From Lates calcarifer (taxonomy: Eukaryota > Chordata > Actinopteri > Centropomidae): a stretch of DNA of 64,000 nt. Where the stretch lies: contig NC_066838.1 in assembly GCF_001640805.2 (NCBI RefSeq), positions 679,030-743,029 on the forward strand, in the 5' to 3' direction. A program made the position numbers and the translations under genes. Shown here in pieces: positions 57,001 to 64,000 of the stretch; within the stretch, counting starts at the first letter, position 1; each line of letters begins with the position of its first letter. The notes beneath the pieces were generated by a model that worked only from the letters and a program-made list of their open reading frames with translations, did no database searches and was not told the origin of the DNA.

Positions 57001-60000
57001 ATTTGCAAAACAGTGAGGACTTCATTAAATTGTGAGGCCTAATTTGACTCATTGGGACTTGTAAGGCAGCTCAAGAGACTCTTAAAACTTTGTGGTAACA
57101 CTCAACAACCATGGGTTCCTCTAAGCAACTGACTGAGGATCTGAAAACAAACGCATCTGATGTCTACAAAGCAGAAGAGGCTATAAAAAGAGTTCAAAGC
57201 ACTTCCAGCTTCAAATTTCTACCATCCTACATGTCATTAACACATGGCTGTTGTGGCAAACTGTGGAGGTTAAGACAAGATAAGTCTGAGTGGTTTTGAA
57301 ACAAGTGCTGTGGATGGATGAAGTTCAAACTAAGCTATATGGCCACAATGGCCGAAGCTGTGCTGGGAGAAAAAAAAGAGCAGCATTTGATAAAAAAGAA
57401 TGTAGAATACCACGGAAGAATGGATTCCATTAAATGCCAGCAAAGTCTTGATATAACTGTTATACATTCAATGAAGAGACTGAAAGTGAAAGAGGTTACA
57501 ATAGGACAAAGATCCAAAGCAGATCTCAAAATACACTATGAACTGCTACACAGGCTGACCCCCTGGAACAGCCCCCACAGCCCCCTGACCTGAACATCCC
57601 TGAAAATCTAGGGTAGATCTTGAACATACTGTGTGCAGGACAGTCGAAAAATATCTCACAACTTGAAGTGATCTGCAGGAAGAATGGCTGAAAATTCAAC
57701 AGAAACATCAATTCATCAAAAACAGAAAGACAGTGCTGCTACAAAAGTTGTTAGCAAGATGTAATATCTGCCAAAGGGGGAAGTTGTTATGAAGTACAGT
57801 ATTACCATTTAAAGAAAGTCTTATTTTTACAGTTTGCTGCAGAGGTTGAATTACTTACTAAATATGTCATTTGCTTTAGTTCCCACACTTTTGCATACAA
57901 CCATACAATTAAGCATAAATACAAGAATAAAGGTTGCAGAGTGATTAAACATCTGCCAGAGAAGCAGTTGTACCTGTGGTATTCTGTCAAGGGAGCCCAG
58001 TTGATGCCCTCTGGGAAACAAAAGAGAGTGATTGCCTTTAGCGTCTTCTCTTCTTCCTCCTTCTGAAATCTCGCCATCACATCCCTCTGAAAGTACATGC
58101 ACACAAATCTATGATTTCATGCACTGCCAAAGTTTATATTAGCCAGCATATGCTAATGTTAGCTAATACCATGTGTTGTGGTAAGATGAAAATGACACCA
58201 GAAAAATGTCTGGTGGAAAACATGCCAAATATATATTGTGTGATGTATAAAATATCTAAACAAATGAAAAAATAAATCTGGTATTTTTGAGCCTGGGCCT
58301 TATTTTCCCATGTAAGTGATTGATAGGCACGAAAATTTTCAGTCAGTGCAGTATTGAACAAGAACAGTGTAACCAGCTGTTGCTAACAGACTCCAATGAC
58401 AAAAATAGAACATTTACCGAGCAGAGCACAAGGGCTTGGGTTAGTGTCTGTCCTTAAGTGGTGGAAGAAGTATTCAGATCATTTACATTTAGCACGACTC
58501 CACCATGGCAAAGCAGACCTCCTTCAAGGAGTGCAGCTGTGTCGGTTTTGTCTTATTGGAGCATGACATTTGTGCTTTACTGTTTTTTATATATAGTCTA
58601 TTGTATAGCTATTTCAATTATATGTCCGATAGTTGTTCCTTATGGCCGTAATTCTTGAATATTAACAGCGATATTGGCCGTAAAAAAGTCTAGTGTATTA
58701 ACACATTGATTTGTTTCCCCTGGCCAAAAATGTGTTTTGTGCAGTCAGAGTGACTTTGACCTTTGACCACCAAATTAATATCAGTCAGTCACTTTAGTCT
58801 TGAGTGAATGTTTGTGGCAAATTTGAAGAAATTCTGTCCCAGTATTCTTAAGACATCACATTCACAAGGCCAATAACATGTTTTTTGAGGATGTGTTCAT
58901 GATTGGATGATGGATGGACAGATGGACGGTTGAGGGCTGAAGGATTTATTGAAATTGAACCACAACTGCGATTTGAACTAATGTGATTTGCAAACCGCAA
59001 AGGCTGCGTTTATTGTTACAACAGAAACTCAGTGGACATCGCTATACTTTTTTTTTTTTTCAGCTGCCTCACAGTTCACACACAGAGCACTGCAGGAGCA
59101 ACAGAGTGACAGGCTGTAAACTTTACAACCACATCTTGTCTTAAAGTGACCAAACCACAAAACTAACTGAGGAGTTAGATACTTGATGAAAACAGAGAGC
59201 AGAGTGACAGTGTGATGCAGGCAGTGTGAGTGGCTCTGGTTCTCTCCGCTCCTGGTGTCAGGTGAGAGCTGTATGCTAGTCATGGAGAACGGACACAGCT
59301 AAAGCTGAAACTACCGGTGTTATGACGAGTTAAAAGACTGACAGCATCAACAGGCCGGTAAGAGAGATAACTGAGCTGTGACCAAGATGCCAACTTTGTC
59401 TGCACTGTTTCCACTATACATATTATAAAGCTGCAGAATACCAGGTTGAGTCGAGAAGGAGAGAGAGAAAGAAGAGAAAAAGAGAGAAAATGGTAGAATG
59501 AATGTTCTATACCATTTATTGTTAGAATAAATACATTTTGGATTCATATATTTTCATTCTCATCCTTGGATTAGTACACAGAGCAGTTAATATTTCAATG
59601 ATATCTTAAATGGTAATGCTCCATCACATGTACATATATGATCTATCACAATGAATACATATAGTGAATGCATCGATCCTAAACGTTCGACTAGACTGTC
59701 GAGTCAGAACATAAAATATTACAAAATTATAATACATACAATATACTAAATACACAACAAAAAAATTGTACTTGAAATGTTATCAATATCAACAAATTCA
59801 ATCAATCACAATGTACATTAACATTAAGTGTCAGAAGAAAATAGGCAATTAGATTTTGTTCAAAAAGGTTTTGTTCAATTATCACAAACTAATAAATCCA
59901 CTTTAATTAATGCAGGTAAGTCCTGTTGAAATGGTGACACCTACCCTCACACAATGGCCTATAGTTATACACAAGTGTGGTACAGCAGCATGTGCAAAGG

Positions 60001-62539
60001 CAGAAAAGATTGAGCTAGTTAAAAATAATGTATGTGTGTGTTGTCCCTTTACCAACATATGAGCTACTGATATCGTGATGCTTATCACAGTTTTTCTCTG
60101 AGATTTTAAACTGCAATAAACAATAAACTTTTTACTGTAAGGTTTGTGGTCGGTAACAGTGGTTTAAACTACAACTTCAATTACCCAGCACCACTGTGGG
60201 CAATATATTGCAGCCTTTTTCAAGTGGACAGCGCATAACTGTAATGTCTCACTCAACAAACACCAGGTTTACTTTGTTAGGCTGACTACCTGTAAATGGT
60301 ATACCTTTGTGCTCTACCATCAAACTGACCTTGGGAAACTGGTAGGTGATCTGAGGTTCATAGCTGCTGCCATCCTTGGTTTTCTTGAGGCTGACCACCA
60401 CCAGATACTCAAAGAAGTACTGACCACTGACATAGCGATGCTGCCTGGATGTGTTGTCTGCCGCTTCTGTGCCCAGTGGCTCTGAAGGCTCAGGGTCTTT
60501 GACTTCTACAGAGAAACGTAGAATTACATTGTGCTTTAGAATACAGGGTTACCTTTACAGTTCAGATGGAAAGGGACACAATTTGGTGGATTGAGACACA
60601 TGGGCACAGGACAGAGCCAGGTCAAACTGAGATGAGCTAAAAATGGTGCCACACTAGTCCACTGATCAACAAATGACAGTAACATGCCAAGATATGCTAC
60701 AGTATACCAGCAAAGGGAAGAGGAAGACTGCAAGCTAGTAAACATGGATGTAAACAATACTGGATTTAAAATACCTTAAAAATGTGTTTGCAAATGTTAT
60801 ATATGGATGGGAATACACTCACCACATTTTTAGACTTCAAGGACACACACAGTGCATTTTGGTGAGTAATACCAAATGTAAACAAATCTTTTTTTTGTAC
60901 AGACACACATGAATATACACACACATATGAATATGTATACTGCCAGCCTGTACCTTTCCTTGATAGAAGTCTAGCATCCATGCATGTTTTAGGCCTACTG
61001 CTGAAACCCCTGAAACCCCTAAAAAACCTTATGGTGACCTGTGTTATTTTGCTGAACAAAGGGTTTGGCTTTTGCAAAGATGATATGTTCCAGCTGAAAA
61101 ACCTGTTCTTTTGAAGTAACTCTGAAGTAATACTCAGAGTACAGTTTTAGTTAATTGAAAATACTGACTTTGCCATGAGTTAACTGTGTTCATCCCACTT
61201 CTCAAAACTGGTGCTGTACTGATAGAGCAGTTTGTGTACTCTGGTGGTTTGTACTGTACTGTATTACATCTGTAATAACCTAAGTGTCAAACAGTGGTTT
61301 ATACACCAGAAAAAATGCCAGTGCTGCATCAATAATTTTAGAGCCATCTGAATAGAGGCTTTTTAACATGCCTTGGATCTTTTCTAACATGAATTATGTT
61401 ATCCTTTCTGCAGAATCTTAATTGTGAAAACATAAATAACAGTAACACAAGTGGCTCTATATTTATTCATCATGTTTCTTCATAAAATTTAAATGTGCAG
61501 ATGTGTGTATTCCAATGATGGTGTACTGTTTCTTCATCAGACCAGAAAATCTTGTTGTTCTGCGTCTTTTATTTTTCATTACAAGTTCATCTTGGCCTAT
61601 TACAGTTTTATTAGTTCAGTAAGTAAAGCCATGAGTTGATGTGATTATTACTCCTGTAATATCAGTCTGAGTCAGTACTGTACCAGCATCCTTTCACTGG
61701 CAGATGACAGCTTTTACTCAGAGCATTTATTTTAATGCTCCCTTACATAGTATTAATAAATAAAATGCAACCAGTCATCAGGTACCAGGTGTCTTCCCTT
61801 TAGTTATTTTAACATACTACAGAACAGTGCCCCTGCCAGTTTTAAAGTTTTGCTCCAGATATAACAAAAACTTATTTTAACCAGTAGTTCCTGTGCCTTT
61901 ACCACAATGAAGAGAATAAGAGAGACAAGGAGCCATGTAAGTAAAGGAAACCACCCACTATTTGATCACCACAGCTTCAAACACTATTTGAAAGGTCTGC
62001 TTGCTATCTGTTCAGAACAGCAATTCTACTAGTAGTCATGTAACCCAACAACTTGACCAAATGTCACCACGTTTTTCAAAAACATGTAATGTAATACTCA
62101 CTATCTCTTTTGCCTCTGCGAAAAGAGGACCACATGGCGCTGAATCTCTTAAGGGCCCCTTGTCGTTCACCTTCATCATCACCTGACGGGATGGCACCTG
62201 TTAGAAAAATAATACCAGTAACTGTTTACTGAAACCTTCACACATCATTAGCTTCCCCACAGTTCCCCTGATATTTTAAACGTCCTCCACAGCCAAAAGA
62301 GGACAGGGTTTTGATGGGGTAATCCTCTAAGACTGATGTAGACTGTAAGACTGAGATGTAAAATTACATACATCAATTATGAAACCTACATTTGACTATA
62401 CAAGGTGACATGAAAAAAAATCTTTTCATTCAAAAAAAAGAGTATATAATAGAGAAAACAGCCCTTGTTAGACCAAAGTGACTGTACTTACTGTGTTTCC
62501 CGGCGACATCAGAGATGAGGTTAACTCTGGGCTGCTCAC
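48052..62539 (-). CDS. dennd2d: DENN domain-containing protein 2D (5' end probably missing)
   Basis: Exons in transcript order: 62539-62492, 62197-62102, 60505-60330, 58086-57974, 56785-56716, 56623-56546, 53302-53162, 52061-51913, 50709-50538, 50384-50334, 50212-50131, 50044-49799, 48119-48052. All are GT-AG, phases join, and about 495 residues are visible. DENN order: upstream DENN (YFFEYLVVVSLKK, YEPQITYQFPK, KAITLFCFPEG, ETFSFVLTEIDGSRRNGYCR), central DENN (RRQISMAMIYPFMQKLREAP, VLERRIIFIADEL, LLYPFTWQHTF, IDVVMAPTPYLLG) and downstream DENN (GDEDSILPPKL, FFVKTVGHYASY, FVKKFIQTQMFDLFIQE), ending KKILEYQEKKKRDKTKKH. The short C-terminus and the FVKTVGHYASY/FVKKF blocks fit DENND2D best among DENND2A-D. 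The family exchanges nucleotide on Rab GTPases (Rab9 reported). The first listed exon has no ATG. An in-frame Met at 62135-62133 could start a short form. Confidence 0.92.
51420..51625. repeat. Teleost dispersed repeat (AAAGATATTCAGTTTGC family) in dennd2d intron
   Basis: TGATTATTTTGATTAATCTG, TGTTTTGTCCAACCAACAGA and ACCCAAAGATATTCAGTTTG occur in the order of a highly abundant teleost repeat. It is interrupted by a T-run. Confidence 0.65.
54177..54245. mobile_element. Half copy of the Tc1-ended MITE
   Basis: AATACTGTGCAAAAGATTTC, AGATGTTTAGATTCTCACTC and GAGGGGTCTGACC match the reverse complement of the right half of 11120-11371. Confidence 0.7.
54325..54425. repeat. Fragment of the teleost AAATATTCAGTTTAC repeat
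   Basis: ACCCAAATATTCAGTTTACT and CAAGAGTAAGAAAACTGGCA match the 3' half of the family at 51420. Confidence 0.6.
54792..54815. repeat. (CATT)n microsatellite
   Basis: About five CATT units after a poly(A) run at 54779-54789. Confidence 0.85.
55255..55560. mobile_element. Non-autonomous hAT-like element in dennd2d intron
   Basis: Starts CTAGGGCTGCCCCTGAAAAT, a hAT-type tip. The interior CTGACAGTGTCAGCAGCCCG, AGGAAGTGGAGACAGTGG and AGAAGGAGACAGAGAAGGAA parallels 26365-26640. The right terminus is not clear. No coding frame. Confidence 0.5.
56834..57903. mobile_element. Old Tc1/mariner element in dennd2d intron, ends preserved
   Basis: The left end CAGTTGTATGCTAAAGTTTA and the reverse complement of the right end, TGGTTGTATGCAAAAGTGTG, are matching terminal inverted repeats. 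Each is flanked by TA (56832-56833, 57904-57905). Transposase remnants on the plus strand start MGSSKQLTEDLKTNASDVYK (57111) and include a late-core block resembling SPDLNPIENL (here split over frames near 57570-57610). Many stops and shifts mark it as inactive. Confidence 0.75.
58735..58930. repeat. Teleost dispersed repeat (GACTTTGACCTTTGACCACC family)
   Basis: GACTTTGACCTTTGACCACC, GTGGCAAATTTGAAGAAATT and GGATGGACAGATGGACGG are diagnostic blocks of a common teleost repeat. It directly abuts the hAT-like copy at 58932. Confidence 0.7.
58932..59670 (-). mobile_element. Non-autonomous hAT-like element, copy 3 (reverse orientation)
   Basis: Reverse complement of copy 1: the plus strand starts GAGGGCTGAAGGATTTATTG and continues through the block GTTCACACACAGAGCACTGC to AATGGTAATGCTCCATCACA. 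The distal terminus is lost beyond about 59670. A GA-rich insertion lies near 59455-59490. Confidence 0.85.
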
Positions 62540-63117
62540 CTAGAAACCACAGTGAAAGGTTTGGTCAAATAACATCTCTGAGACTGCCTCTTTCCATTCC
62601 TGATTCATTGACAGGACATTTACAATAGCTGACCATTCTACTAGAATTGTGCCCTGCCACAAATGAACTTAAATACTGCTTGCAACTCAATTTAACCTGA
62701 GAGAAATTGAAGTGAATCAGTAGATGGCAGAAATATAGAAGAATATAAAAACTGTGGCAAAGAAACTCTGCTAAACAAATGGAGCTCTGGTTAAGAATCA
62801 ACCTGAGGAACACAATCAACCTGGTGAAAATATGGAAGGCATGGCAGTAATTACTGAAAGAGAGAGATTCTGTATGGAAACTTATCAGGAATGTTCAAGA
62901 AGGAAATAAATGAACTAAGCAAAAAGGTTGGGGAATTGCAAAATAAGAATGAACGTTGTTGTGTTGTAATAAAGATCATGACATGATAATCAGTGAGTGT
63001 GAAAGTAAGTAAATGTGAGGATACTAAAGGCCCAGCCTGAATCTGAGGATCTATTCTGCCTGAAAACAATGCAAAATAGAACGGGCTATTGTGCAGGATG
63101 TATCAGATGCAATGTGA
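62540..63117 (-). other. dennd2d: Upstream intron of dennd2d, nothing recognised
   Basis: No convincing dennd2d first exon was found. The minus-strand frame 62565-62819 lacks motifs. Confidence 0.35.
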
Positions 63118-64000
63118 CTAGGCATGAGCCGGTTACCGGTTTCAACGTATACCACGGTTTGAAAGTCAAGCCGCTAATATTTTCTGTTATACTGTATGAC
63201 TCGTCAAAAATAGAGAGTGTAAGAGTCCCTCGGGTCGTGTGCAGTGCGGATTAACACGACACCTCAGCTCTGTTCAGGCTACCTGTATCCCCTGTGTGGC
63301 TGCTGCTGCAAAAGGGAAAATGTATCTGTGGATCAATGTAAAAACTATTTTTGCAGGTGTGTCTTAGTTTCTTAGGAAATAGTTATCCCTATTGGTAATT
63401 GTGTGAATAACTATGAATGGGTACGCTGTATTCACACTGCTAATGAAAAAGAGAGCAGTAAGCACTGCAGGAGGCTAGCTCAGAAGACACACACAGCAGC
63501 TCGCTAACAGTGAAGAGCATCAGGGCAACTTTGAGAAACAGTGGCAGCTCCTAGTTTCTGTTTTTTTTAACAATAATATGTTTGTACTTGAATGTTTACT
63601 TGTTTCCATTTTTCACTGTGGCTAAAAGAAGAAATAAACACCAGTCGAACATCGGAGCATGAATTACCTCTACCAGAAGAAAACCCTTAGGAGCAGTTAG
63701 AATTTTATTTTGTGTGGGGTTTTTTGTTTGTTTGTTTTTTACAGAAAATTATTCAAGTATTTATGTTCTGAGCTTGTTGAGCTGCAGGTTTAGACTCACT
63801 TAAGGGACTTATTTTGGAAAAAAAAAAAAAAAAAAAACTTAGCATACATGTTAACTAATGTTCCAAATATTCTGTGTTTTTTAAAAATAAAATAGATTGT
63901 GTTCAGTGGAGGAAAAAAGTTGCTTTTCTTACTAAGCTTTTCAAAATAACTCATTTTAGAGCTGTAATCACGAAACCCTGATATTTTTGGTTAACGTTAT
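63118..64000. repeat. Probable hAT-like dispersed repeat running off the window
   Basis: GACTAGGCATGAGCCGGTTA, CCGGTTTCAACGTATACCAC and GGTTTGAAAG resemble the end of a teleost non-autonomous element that starts GGCATG..CCGGTATACGG. The window ends within or near its other end (ATCACGAAACCCTGATATTT). A 22-base A run lies at about 63816-63837. No frame of interest. Confidence 0.45.

Overview
The window reads as nuclear DNA of a ray-finned (teleost) fish. Genes are split into short exons with GT-AG introns. The space between them is filled with AC/GT and TA microsatellites, L2-type LINE tails, a tRNA-derived SINE, Tc1-like transposons and non-autonomous hAT-like elements. No bacterial operon structure, CRISPR array, viral genome or rRNA/tRNA gene was seen. 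Gene names rest on my memory of vertebrate protein families, not on a search.

Layout. 1-3.4 kb: two consecutive exons of tpx2 (+ strand, spindle assembly factor). 3.4-22.2 kb: no recognisable host gene, only repeats and transposon relics. 22.6-30.2 kb: complete mtch1 (+ strand, 12 exons, outer mitochondrial membrane protein of the carrier fold). 30.2-37.9 kb: intergenic, plus the probable stk38 3'UTR. 37.9-44.8 kb (non-coding first exon near 46.7 kb): stk38 (- strand, 13 coding exons, NDR-family kinase of the Hippo/MOB network). 48.05-62.5 kb: dennd2d (- strand, 13 coding exons seen, 5' end probably outside), a DENN-domain Rab exchange factor. The last 900 bp look like another dispersed repeat.

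mtch1 and stk38 converge. stk38 and dennd2d are head-to-tail on the minus strand, with about 1 kb between the dennd2d poly(A) signal and the putative stk38 first exon. The proteins have separate cellular jobs, so this is genomic neighbourhood, not a functional cluster. STK38 and MTCH1 also lie near each other on human 6p21 (from memory).

Most notable observations: a one-base insertion that breaks the stk38 frame just before the catalytic lysine; a GC-AG intron in the same gene; the missing final exons of tpx2; a perfect 24-bp inverted repeat around a CA/TA microsatellite; a degenerate ~120-bp tandem array next to tpx2; and several non-autonomous transposons with intact ends. I found no convincing new biological system.
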